From: a virus
Reading direction: 5' to 3' (one strand)
DNA length: 21,978 nucleotides
IMG/VR virus record: IMGVR_UViG_3300028802_000061
Location: 1 to 21,978 of that record
In this document: piece by piece, positions 1 through 6,636 of the stretch
Layout: every line of letters starts with the position of its first letter
How positions within the stretch are numbered: position 1 is the stretch's first letter
Made by a program: the position numbers and the translations under genes
Notes under the pieces: generated by a model
The model's input: only the letters and a program-made list of their open reading frames with translations
Told to the model about the DNA's origin: nothing
Database searches by the model: none

Positions 1-49
1 CGCCGCTGTTGCCGCCGAAAATACTTGAGAAAAAACTCCCGATGCTCAT
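1..49 (-). CDS. Start of an unidentified structural-block gene (partial)
   Basis: An ATG at 49-47 opens a reading frame that runs off the left edge of the window after 16 codons (MSIGSFFSSIFGGNSG). It overlaps the stop codon of the nozzle gene in a TAATG arrangement, the same coupling used at other junctions in this block, which is why I accept it as a real start. In P22-like phages the genes after the nozzle or stabilisation protein encode tail needle, ejection or internal virion proteins, so a virion protein is likely. The 16 visible residues, rich in Gly, Ser and Phe, are too few to identify it. Confidence 0.6.
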   Translation of the reverse strand, partial: MSIGSFFSSIFGGNSG

Positions 50-2097
50 TAGGCGTTCTCCTTCAAGCTTTGGTGATGCACCGCAATGCTGGACAGCCGC
101 GCATACTTATTGGGCCGTCCGACAAAGCGCAGTGCCAAGGCGGTCACGTCTTCGCCCTGGAAGGGATTGATGCCTTGCGCCAAGGTCGTGCCGTTGACCG
201 TGCCGATAATTTCTTCGGCATCCGGCACCAGCGGGTCAGTGGAAATCGACACTTCAAAGACGCCATCACACACCACATCCAGCCCCGTGAAATGCTTGAG
301 GGTGGAAAGCTGGCGCGCGGACAGGAACGGCAGTTTAATGTCCATCGCCTGGGGGCTGTATTCGTCGTTGTTGATCCCGCCCAGCAAATACAAGGTGTCG
401 CCCGCCCGCGCGTACAGGCGCTGTTCGATGACCGCAAAATCGGTGAAGGCAATGCCGGTTTCGTACATTGTCCAGCCGCCCACCTTGGCGTCAGGATAAT
501 AGTTGAAGACATAGGTGGTGGTGCCGATTTGCTGCATGAAGCGGCCATCCACCGGCTCCATCGTGGCGACCGCTTTTTTGATGGCGTCCAGGCCAACCGC
601 CTTGATCGCCGCGACAACCAGATTGTCGATAGGGCTGCCGATGTCCGACAGGGTTGCGCTGTTGGTGGCGGCGCGGGTCTTCAGCGAGCGGATGCCGCTA
701 TCCGACAAGAAGAACAGGTCGGTGTCACCGAACGGCACAATGGATTTGCCCGCCATCGTGCCGATGTTCTGCATCACCTGTATCTGTTCGTTGTTGGCCG
801 GGTCGGGATCGACAAAGCGCATCTGAATGGTGGTGCGCGAGAAGACCGCCAAATTATTCTGGTAAAGCCCCATGCCGGTCAGGATTTCCGCGCCCGCCAA
901 TTCCGATGACATATCGGTGACGAAGCAACCTTCCGCGCCTGTGCCGTTCCAAACCGTGCTGTCGCCAATCTTGGAGCCAAACAGGTTCGGCCCTGCGATG
1001 ACATATGTCTTGCTGTTCTTTGCCAGCCCCATCGTAGGAAGCTGGCCCGCGACCCCAACGCCTGTTGATGTGGTGAACACCGTGCCGCCAACGGTGATTG
1101 AATAGGTGTCCTGCGGCTCAAAGGTGCCGCCGAAGGTGACGGTGACAATCTCAGGCAGCGGCGGGCTTGCATCGACACCACCAGCCATCACGCTGTTTGC
1201 GCAGTAGGTATTTGGTGTGACGACAATCGGATAGCCATTGACCCAGGTGCCCCGCGTCGGTGGGCCAATATCGACCACACCGCCCGTATAGCCCGCGCCA
1301 TAATCCGGGGTGCTGTGGAAAGCGTTCATGTTGGCGACAATGGCAGCCGCCGCCCCCACATCGCTGGACGCAATGACCGGGCCGCTCAAAATCTCGACAC
1401 CATTGATCTTGATGGATGTGGCGACCGTGACCGTCCCCGGCCCAACGCCGCTAAACGTGATCACGCCATGCGCAAAGTCGCCGCTGGTGCCCAGCGTGCT
1501 GTACTGCACATAATTGACGGTCGCGGTTTGGTCGTTGTTGGCGCCGCCGTTGGTCGCGCTCGCGGTCACAAGGAAGCCAGCGCCAGGGCGCCCGGTGATG
1601 GTGACGACATTGCCCGCCGCAACGGCGGTGTATTCCGCGCTTTGGTTGATTTGCGCGGCAAACTTCACCGCGATGTCGGCGTAACTGCTGCCACCTGACG
1701 GCAGGAAGTCATCAATCAACACGCCATCCATGAAGACGCCAATGCCAGTCGTAAAGCTGGCGATGACGAACGGACGGCCCTTGACCGGGGTGGCGTGGAC
1801 GACGCCGGTCATGGCGCCGCCAGAAGGATGGACAAGCTGTTGATATTGGACGCCGGACGGCACGCCAGGATTGGCGACAGAACCGAAGGTCCACAATTTG
1901 CCGCCCGCCGACAGCAGCCCGAAGGTCTGACCGGCTGGCAAGAAAATCCGTGGCACGAACGCCTTGGCGCTTTCCGGTTCGCCGCCGCGATTGAGGTTGC
2001 AGTTTTTCGCCCGATAGAGCGCCCCAGGCGGAAGGTTCAGGATGTGCTTGCGCGCATCCAACCCATGCCCAAAACTCTCAACCACGAAATAGGTCAT
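49..2097 (-). CDS. Tail nozzle / DNA-stabilisation protein with beta-propeller (P22 gp10 / T7 gp12 type)
   Basis: The 682-residue product is predicted to form the tail nozzle below the head-tail adaptor and help retain packaged DNA. The N-terminus (GLDARKHILNLPPGALYRAKN, roughly residues 12-32) fits the opening of podoviral tubular tail protein B and gp10-like proteins. Residues about 355-580 carry propeller-like segments, such as NNLAVFSRTTIQMRFVDPDP and the later DTDLFFLSDSGIRSL. Two similar beta-rich segments of about 80-90 residues (around 112-195 and 221-300) precede this core and make the protein longer than P22 gp10 (about 470 aa). The ATG overlaps the adaptor gene's stop (TAATG). The position directly after the adaptor supports the call; the family assignment is from sequence feel and synteny, not a search. 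Confidence 0.75.
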   Translation of the reverse strand: MTYFVVESFGHGLDARKHILNLPPGALYRAKNCNLNRGGEPESAKAFVPRIFLPAGQTFGLLSAGGKLWTFGSVANPGVPSGVQYQQLVHPSGGAMTGVVHATPVKGRPFVIASFTTGIGVFMDGVLIDDFLPSGGSSYADIAVKFAAQINQSAEYTAVAAGNVVTITGRPGAGFLVTASATNGGANNDQTATVNYVQYSTLGTSGDFAHGVITFSGVGPGTVTVATSIKINGVEILSGPVIASSDVGAAAAIVANMNAFHSTPDYGAGYTGGVVDIGPPTRGTWVNGYPIVVTPNTYCANSVMAGGVDASPPLPEIVTVTFGGTFEPQDTYSITVGGTVFTTSTGVGVAGQLPTMGLAKNSKTYVIAGPNLFGSKIGDSTVWNGTGAEGCFVTDMSSELAGAEILTGMGLYQNNLAVFSRTTIQMRFVDPDPANNEQIQVMQNIGTMAGKSIVPFGDTDLFFLSDSGIRSLKTRAATNSATLSDIGSPIDNLVVAAIKAVGLDAIKKAVATMEPVDGRFMQQIGTTTYVFNYYPDAKVGGWTMYETGIAFTDFAVIEQRLYARAGDTLYLLGGINNDEYSPQAMDIKLPFLSARQLSTLKHFTGLDVVCDGVFEVSISTDPLVPDAEEIIGTVNGTTLAQGINPFQGEDVTALALRFVGRPNKYARLSSIAVHHQSLKENA

Positions 2098-2792
2098 TAC
2101 TGTGCAATCACAATCGGCGGCGGGCGATACTGTTCAAGTTGCGGGTCTTCGCCACCGCCGCTGACGAAGGTGCGGGAATTGTTGAGGTTGCGCGCCAGCA
2201 TGAACACATGGCGGTCTGCCTTGGTCTGCGCGGCTTGGCGGTCCTTGGTTGTCGTCAGGTCGGCGGCGGCGGTCAGCACCAGAGCAAGGTCGTCCAGATC
2301 GGCCAAGTCCTTGTCCATCAGCAGCGGCGACAATTTCTTGATGCCGTAGAACCGCAGCTTGGAATAGCCGGTCGTCAGCGGGATCGGCCACACTTCAAAC
2401 ATGGCGTCGTTGGTGTCGGGGTCGTTGTGATGATCCCATTTCCAAACCGGGTCTTGGCGCACATCAGCATCGGAATTGATGGTGTCGTAATCGTCGGAGC
2501 AAATGCCTCGCGTCACGCATTGCCACTGCGAAGCGTTCAGGCATTTGACCTCGCGGATATTCTCAATATCCATGTCTTCGTGCAGCTTGTAGTAGCGCTC
2601 GCCCGCGTACATCGCTTCATCGCGATAGATTTTTTTGAACGGCCAATCCCAAGCCTGATAGAGCCGCTCCTGCGCCGAACGCAACGCTTGGGCGTGAGCC
2701 TCGCGTGTGTTACGCCCCAATGCCGGACTTTCCGCCACACCTAGTTCGCGGCGAAGCATCTGGATTAAGGCGCCAAGTGAATTGCGGCGCAT
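2097..2792 (-). CDS. Head-tail adaptor / tail accessory factor (P22 gp4 or T7 gp11-like)
   Basis: This 231-residue protein probably docks beneath the portal ring and joins head to nozzle. Its N-terminus is helical (GALIQMLRRELGVAESP), followed by a long helix (REAHAQALRSAQERLYQAWD) and aromatic-rich central strands (FEVWPIPLTTGYSKLRFYGI). Such a helical start followed by a beta region is typical of gp4/gp11-class adaptors, although P22 gp4 is shorter at 166 aa. The ATG at 2792 has a GGGAG ribosome-binding site about six bases upstream, just after the stop of the acidic gene. Its stop overlaps the nozzle start, so the two are coupled. Function is inferred from order and length; no catalytic motif is present. 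Confidence 0.65.
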   Translation of the reverse strand: MRRNSLGALIQMLRRELGVAESPALGRNTREAHAQALRSAQERLYQAWDWPFKKIYRDEAMYAGERYYKLHEDMDIENIREVKCLNASQWQCVTRGICSDDYDTINSDADVRQDPVWKWDHHNDPDTNDAMFEVWPIPLTTGYSKLRFYGIKKLSPLLMDKDLADLDDLALVLTAAADLTTTKDRQAAQTKADRHVFMLARNLNNSRTFVSGGGEDPQLEQYRPPPIVIAQ

Positions 2793-2802
2793 GGGCTACT
2801 CC

Positions 2803-3360
2803 CTACTTCTGATACATGGGGAACAGCGACCGGATCAGATGCACCTTTATGTCGGGCACCTTTTTCGGCAAGCTGGTTACATCCACTTCATTGTCTTCTG
2901 CGATTGCGCGCAGTTCATCCGTGGATTTGGCCTCTTGGATCATGGCTATCAGGGCCTTGTCGTCGGGGGATAGATCGTCTTCCACCCCCGGCTTCGGGTC
3001 CATCGCTTCCATGCGCGTGACTACTTCTTTTTCTTGGTCGCTACTTTCTTCTTCGCTTTCTTCTTCGGCATCGTCTTCACTCTCCCTTCCGTGTCCAATG
3101 TCTTTCAACGTGACCGGCAGCTTGGCAAAGCTGCCGGGGAAAACCTTTTCCACGACCTCTTTGCCGTAGGTGTAATTCAGCCTGTCGCGTTCGTTGGCGT
3201 GGGGCATGTTGTCCATGCCGGTGGGCTTAATATCCACCACAGCATCGTCGCCGCCGTGGATATGGCGAAGAATGACAATCTCCGCTGGCGACACCATCAC
3301 CTTATGAACGGTGTTGGTGATGTCGCCACCCAGGCGCACTGTACATTCGCATCTCTGCAT
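2803..3360 (-). CDS. Acidic virion-block protein of unknown function
   Basis: The frame stays open far upstream (to 3996), but that part lies over the preceding gene in another frame. I place the start at the ATG at 3360 because AGGAG lies six bases before it; an ATG at 3381 in the same frame is the alternative. The 185-residue product has an N-terminal half with the motif CECTVRLGGD and a short, very acidic stretch around residues 95-115 (Glu, Asp and Ser only, preceded by GHGRESEDD). The C-terminal segment is helical (SPDDKALIAMIQEAKSTDEL, ending SLFPMYQK). It lies between the decoration protein and the adaptor, so a head-completion or capsid-associated role is possible, but I do not recognise the family. 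Confidence 0.7.
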   Translation of the reverse strand: MQRCECTVRLGGDITNTVHKVMVSPAEIVILRHIHGGDDAVVDIKPTGMDNMPHANERDRLNYTYGKEVVEKVFPGSFAKLPVTLKDIGHGRESEDDAEEESEEESSDQEKEVVTRMEAMDPKPGVEDDLSPDDKALIAMIQEAKSTDELRAIAEDNEVDVTSLPKKVPDIKVHLIRSLFPMYQK

Positions 3361-3431
3361 TTCTCTCTCCTGGCAGGACATTGGGAAAAAGCGCGGAGCA
3401 GGAAAATGCCCTAACCCACCCCGCGCATCGC

Positions 3432-4313
3432 CTACGCGGCGAATTGATCCGCGCCCTGATAACCAGGGTCCGGCATGCAAACCAAAATGCCATAAGCTTT
3501 CAGCCCATCGGGCGCGGACGCGGGCAGATAGGTGCCGCGCACGTCGCCCGTGATGCCGGTCGCGGGGTTTTGGTCGCCAAAGGTGAAGGCGCCAGCAGCC
3601 GCCACCGCGCCGTCCATCAATTCCTTCTGGACGAAGGCAGCGGACGGCAGGAAGGCGGGCAAGCCAAGCTGGCTGCCCCATCCCACGCTGATGTTGCCCG
3701 GTGGTGCTGCGGACGGCGTGATGGTGATGTTGGTGTAATGGGCCTTCTTGCCGGTGACGGTGCCGATGCCCGCGCCAACAAAATTTTCCGTCACCGGATA
3801 GCCGTTCACATCGTTGGACTTGACGACAAAAGTAATGCCGGTCACATCGGCGGATGCCGCAATGGTGATATTGCGCGGAACGTCCAGATTGGTTTTCAGT
3901 AGATTGAGTGTCGGCGTGGCGACAGCCGCCGCAACGCGCAAGCCCGCTGGGTCGATCAACAGCGGCGAACCCAGGTTGAAATAGACGGTCGGCCAATCCT
4001 GCACCTTGGGCGCGACCGCGCGCCCGTCATTGGTCAGCCAGCCGGACCCGGCGCCGGGAATATCCAGGCTCAAGGTGTAGCTTTCGCCAATCGGCCACGC
4101 CCCGCCGCTCTTGTTGGTGACGGTGATGTTGGCGGCATTGAACACCAAGGCAATTCTGTTCGGCGCATTATAGGCGGATTGCCCGACAAGGATTTGATGC
4201 TGGTAGGCGCCGAAATAATCCCCGCGCGCCGTGCCAGCGGGATAGGCGGCGTTGAAGGTTGCATTGTTGGCGACGGCAGCAGCCAGAACGCCCGAAACAT
4301 TTTTGCGTGTCAT
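3432..4313 (-). CDS. Putative head decoration / capsid-associated protein
   Basis: A 293-residue protein follows the major capsid gene. It begins MTRKNVSGVLAAAVANNATF and is rich in Gly, Ala, Thr, Val and Asn, with alternating hydrophobic segments (ITVTNKSGGAWPIGESYTL; ASADVTGITFVVKSNDVNG) that suggest beta-sandwich domains. It has no cysteine-based motif or membrane segment. Its place directly after the coat gene is where decoration or head-fibre proteins normally lie, which is the main basis for the call. The start ATG at 4313 has only a weak AAGAG upstream. An intrinsic terminator ends about 20 bases before this start, so expression probably depends on read-through. Confidence 0.5.
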   Translation of the reverse strand: MTRKNVSGVLAAAVANNATFNAAYPAGTARGDYFGAYQHQILVGQSAYNAPNRIALVFNAANITVTNKSGGAWPIGESYTLSLDIPGAGSGWLTNDGRAVAPKVQDWPTVYFNLGSPLLIDPAGLRVAAAVATPTLNLLKTNLDVPRNITIAASADVTGITFVVKSNDVNGYPVTENFVGAGIGTVTGKKAHYTNITITPSAAPPGNISVGWGSQLGLPAFLPSAAFVQKELMDGAVAAAGAFTFGDQNPATGITGDVRGTYLPASAPDGLKAYGILVCMPDPGYQGADQFAA

Positions 4314-4333
4314 GTGACGCTCTTTCTGTTGCG

Positions 4334-4364
4334 AAAAAACCAGCGGGCTTTCACCCGCTGGTTT
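4334..4364 (-). terminator. Intrinsic terminator between capsid and decoration genes
   Basis: Read leftward, AAACCAGCGGG (4364-4354) pairs perfectly with CCCGCTGGTTT (4347-4337) over 11 bp around a six-base loop. The stem runs into a T-run (the plus strand reads AAAAAA at 4334-4339). It lies about 10 bases after the capsid stop. Only 20 bases separate it from the next start codon, so complete termination would silence the downstream genes. Confidence 0.85.
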
Positions 4365-4373
4365 CTCCTAGTT

Positions 4374-5420
4374 TTAACCGACCTGATACACGCCCTGCGC
4401 GTTAAGCTGGTCAGCGGTCATCCCGCCGGTCCAAGTCATCGCGCGATAGTAGGTGTATTTGTCGTAGGGCCGTGCGGGGGTGTGGGTCTTCTTGTCTTCG
4501 CCGTCCATCACGCGAAGACCGATGTGGGACAGGTCCAACAGGAAGATGAAATCGGACATGCCCAGATCGTCCAGCGTCGGGTCGTACTGGAAAGTGCCGA
4601 CCTGTTTCATGCTGATGGACGAAATGCCGATGTCGTTTTTGCCCATGTTGGCAAACCCGCTATCGGTGTAATACCCCTTTTCCGTCAGTTCGCCTTCCAG
4701 CTTTTCCAGGGCCAGCGAACCGCACAGCGCGGTGGAAGGACGCCCGCCATACCGGCGAAGCTGGCGCACTTCCTTGCGCAGCGTCTTCGTCAGAAGCTGC
4801 GTGGTGTTGTTGGCAATAATCTTGGACGCGCCAACAAGCGCACGGTTGCGCCACCAGACATTGGCAACGCGGTCCAAGCCGCCCGTCATGCCGACAGCCG
4901 GGGTGTCGATCACGATGGAGCGAATACCCGGAACCTGTTTGGCATCCTGCGTACCATCCTGCCACAACATGCGGTTAAAGCCCTCGGCCCAACCCTTCGC
5001 CATGTCATCCAGTTTGTCGGCAAGAAGGCCGGTCAACACCGTCATTTCGCGTTCACTGTGTTCAACAGTGTCGGCGCCGTTGATGCTATCGACAACGGAA
5101 ATGCCGTCGATTTTCAGTTCGGTGTTGGTGAAGGTGATGCCCGCATGAATTTCCTTCCAGGGATAAATCACCCGCTTGATATTCGCCGGGTTCTGGTAGG
5201 TCACCGTGTCATCGTGGGTGTAGCCCATGATGGTGGTGGTGCGGTCCCCTTTGACGGGAATTGAGATATTGCCCTTGCCACCAGGGAAAGTTTTCTGTGC
5301 TTTCACCATCGCGTTCAGCAAAGGTTTGTCCTGCACGGCTTGGTCAAGAGCGTCGCCCTTGATGTAATAGTCCAACGCTGCGTTGGCGATATTCGCCAAC
5401 TGTGGTGCTGTAAAAGGCAT
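4374..5420 (-). CDS. Major capsid protein
   Basis: The 348-residue product begins MPFTAPQLANIANAALDYYI when started at the ATG at 5420, which has AGGTGG six to seven bases upstream; an in-frame GTG at 5429 would add three residues. It is the likely coat subunit. Size, position straight after the scaffold gene, the strong terminator after it and the absence of signal or membrane segments all fit. An early positively charged segment (KAQKTFPGGKGNISIPVKGD, about residues 41-60) is followed by beta strands, a long helix (TGLLADKLDDMAKGWAEGFN) and a closing domain, consistent with an HK97-fold coat protein. The fold is inferred, not demonstrated. The scaffold stop lies about 30 bases upstream. Confidence 0.8.
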   Translation of the reverse strand: MPFTAPQLANIANAALDYYIKGDALDQAVQDKPLLNAMVKAQKTFPGGKGNISIPVKGDRTTTIMGYTHDDTVTYQNPANIKRVIYPWKEIHAGITFTNTELKIDGISVVDSINGADTVEHSEREMTVLTGLLADKLDDMAKGWAEGFNRMLWQDGTQDAKQVPGIRSIVIDTPAVGMTGGLDRVANVWWRNRALVGASKIIANNTTQLLTKTLRKEVRQLRRYGGRPSTALCGSLALEKLEGELTEKGYYTDSGFANMGKNDIGISSISMKQVGTFQYDPTLDDLGMSDFIFLLDLSHIGLRVMDGEDKKTHTPARPYDKYTYYRAMTWTGGMTADQLNAQGVYQVG

Positions 5421-5451
5421 GGTCGCCACCTGAAGATTGGTGGCGCGTCGG

Positions 5452-6522
5452 TTACATTGCCGCCGCTCGCTCTAGTGCTTCTCGCAAGCTTTTGGGTGCA
5501 GCCTTCGCGCCGTTTGAGGACGGTGCGACAGGCAAGCGTGCGACAGCGGTCTTAGGGGGAAGGGCTTGGGCAAAATCCTTGTTCACTTTGGCGTAGGCAG
5601 CTTTCATAAGCTGCACAGCTTCAGCCGGGGACTTCGGCAATCCGTGTTCCTGCATAAGACCGCGCGCATACATGCCAATCGCGTTCTCTTTTTTTGCAAA
5701 ATCAGGATCGACCTTCCTTGTATCCACATCCCACGCCTGAACCGCGCTGGCTTGTGCATTTGCCAGGGCTGATTGGGTGCGGGTGGCTTCGGCTACGCGC
5801 TGTTCTTCCTGCCGTGCCGCTTCGCGGGTTTCGGCAAGCTTGTTCGCAGCGCGCGACTTCGCCAATTCACTGCCAGCAGTTTCGCTGATTTCCCCGGCAT
5901 CAATTCGGTCCTGAATATCGGCGGGCAAAGCCTCGCCAATCGCCAGGGCAAAATTGCTGCGCAGTTCGTCAAGCTTCTGAAGGGCACGGGCATCTCCGTT
6001 CTTCATCATCGCCGCAAGAATAAAACTGTCGCCCACTTCATTGGGCGTCAGGTGATGTTCCTGCATGAATGAATTGATTTTACGGAATTGGTCAGCATCG
6101 GGTTCTAAGGCTTTCACCTGTTCCCGATACTGCTTGTTTTGCCCGATGACCTCTTGCCAGCGTGGGTGATTGTGGAACGAAAGTTTTGTGTCGTCCGGCG
6201 CGTCGGCTTTCTCGCCCGCGTCGGGCGCATCATCACGATGCGCCGGATCGACTGTATCTTTCCCAGATTTCGCAGGGTCGGGCGACTTCCCATCAACGTC
6301 CGGCAACTCGGCTGCGGATTTCAAAACATCCAGCAGCGAAGGCTTGTCGTCGTCTTTTTTAGCGCCCTTGTCAGCCGATGGTGACGGATCATCAGCAGGA
6401 GATTTAGCGTCGTCACCGCCCGATTGCCCTGCGTCCTGCGGCGATGCACTGGCCGGTGCGTCGTCTGCCGGTTGCGGGGTGTCAGTCGCGGCGTGATCGG
6501 AAGGCGAACCCCGGTCACTCAT
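5452..6522 (-). CDS. Capsid scaffold protein
   Basis: The 356-residue product (start MSDRGSPSDH at 6522, with GAGGG nine bases upstream; a TTG five codons earlier is less likely) has scaffold composition. The first 120 residues or so are disordered and rich in Asp, Pro, Ala, Ser and Lys. A charged helical centre follows (SKSRAANKLAETREAARQEE-type heptads around residues 210-250). The C-terminus is basic and helical (APKSLREALERAAAM), where P22-like scaffolds bind the coat protein. It lies between portal and capsid genes, the normal place for a scaffold. The protein should fill the procapsid core and leave on maturation. The portal-scaffold gap holds two hairpins that may adjust its expression. 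Confidence 0.8.
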   Translation of the reverse strand: MSDRGSPSDHAATDTPQPADDAPASASPQDAGQSGGDDAKSPADDPSPSADKGAKKDDDKPSLLDVLKSAAELPDVDGKSPDPAKSGKDTVDPAHRDDAPDAGEKADAPDDTKLSFHNHPRWQEVIGQNKQYREQVKALEPDADQFRKINSFMQEHHLTPNEVGDSFILAAMMKNGDARALQKLDELRSNFALAIGEALPADIQDRIDAGEISETAGSELAKSRAANKLAETREAARQEEQRVAEATRTQSALANAQASAVQAWDVDTRKVDPDFAKKENAIGMYARGLMQEHGLPKSPAEAVQLMKAAYAKVNKDFAQALPPKTAVARLPVAPSSNGAKAAPKSLREALERAAAM

Positions 6523-6537
6523 GTTTAGCGCCCTCAA

Positions 6538-6636
6538 AGTTGGGCCACCCTATATCGGGTGTCCGATGTTGCGCAACATCCGCAACATCGGATTTCCCAA
6601 ATCGCTGGCAGATTATGCAAATTCTATGCGGCGCCC
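6538..6636 (-). promoter_or_regulatory. Portal-scaffold intergenic region with two hairpins
   Basis: This is the only sizeable gap in the terminase-to-capsid run. CCGATGTTGCG (6563-6573) and CGCAACATCGG (6581-6591) form an 11-bp perfect stem around a seven-base loop. A second, 5-bp hairpin (CACCC / GGGTG, 6547-6562) lies between it and the scaffold ribosome-binding site. Neither has a T-run on the leftward strand, so they look like RNA-processing or stability elements, or a protein-binding palindrome, rather than an intrinsic terminator. Confidence 0.6.
6567..6588 (+). repeat. 22-bp repeat copy 1 containing palindrome TGTTGCGCAACA
   Basis: TGTTGCGCAACA followed by TCCGCAACAT. The same 22 bases, with one mismatch and in inverted orientation, occur at 15743-15764. 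The 12-bp core is a perfect palindrome; the extra half-site to its right allows a hairpin as well. Confidence 0.75.

Noticed and set aside
25-909. Long plus-strand frame (294 codons) opposite the nozzle gene
   Set aside because: Arg/His/Gly-rich antisense shadow of a well-supported structural gene; no ribosome-binding site or recognisable motif.
3361-3996. Extended N-terminus of the acidic gene
   Set aside because: The extension overlaps the whole decoration gene in another frame and is low-quality sequence; AGGAG supports the start at 3360.
4179-5264. Long plus-strand frame (361 codons) opposite capsid and decoration genes
   Set aside because: Crosses the minus-strand terminator and two clear genes; composition is typical of antisense shadow in GC-rich DNA.
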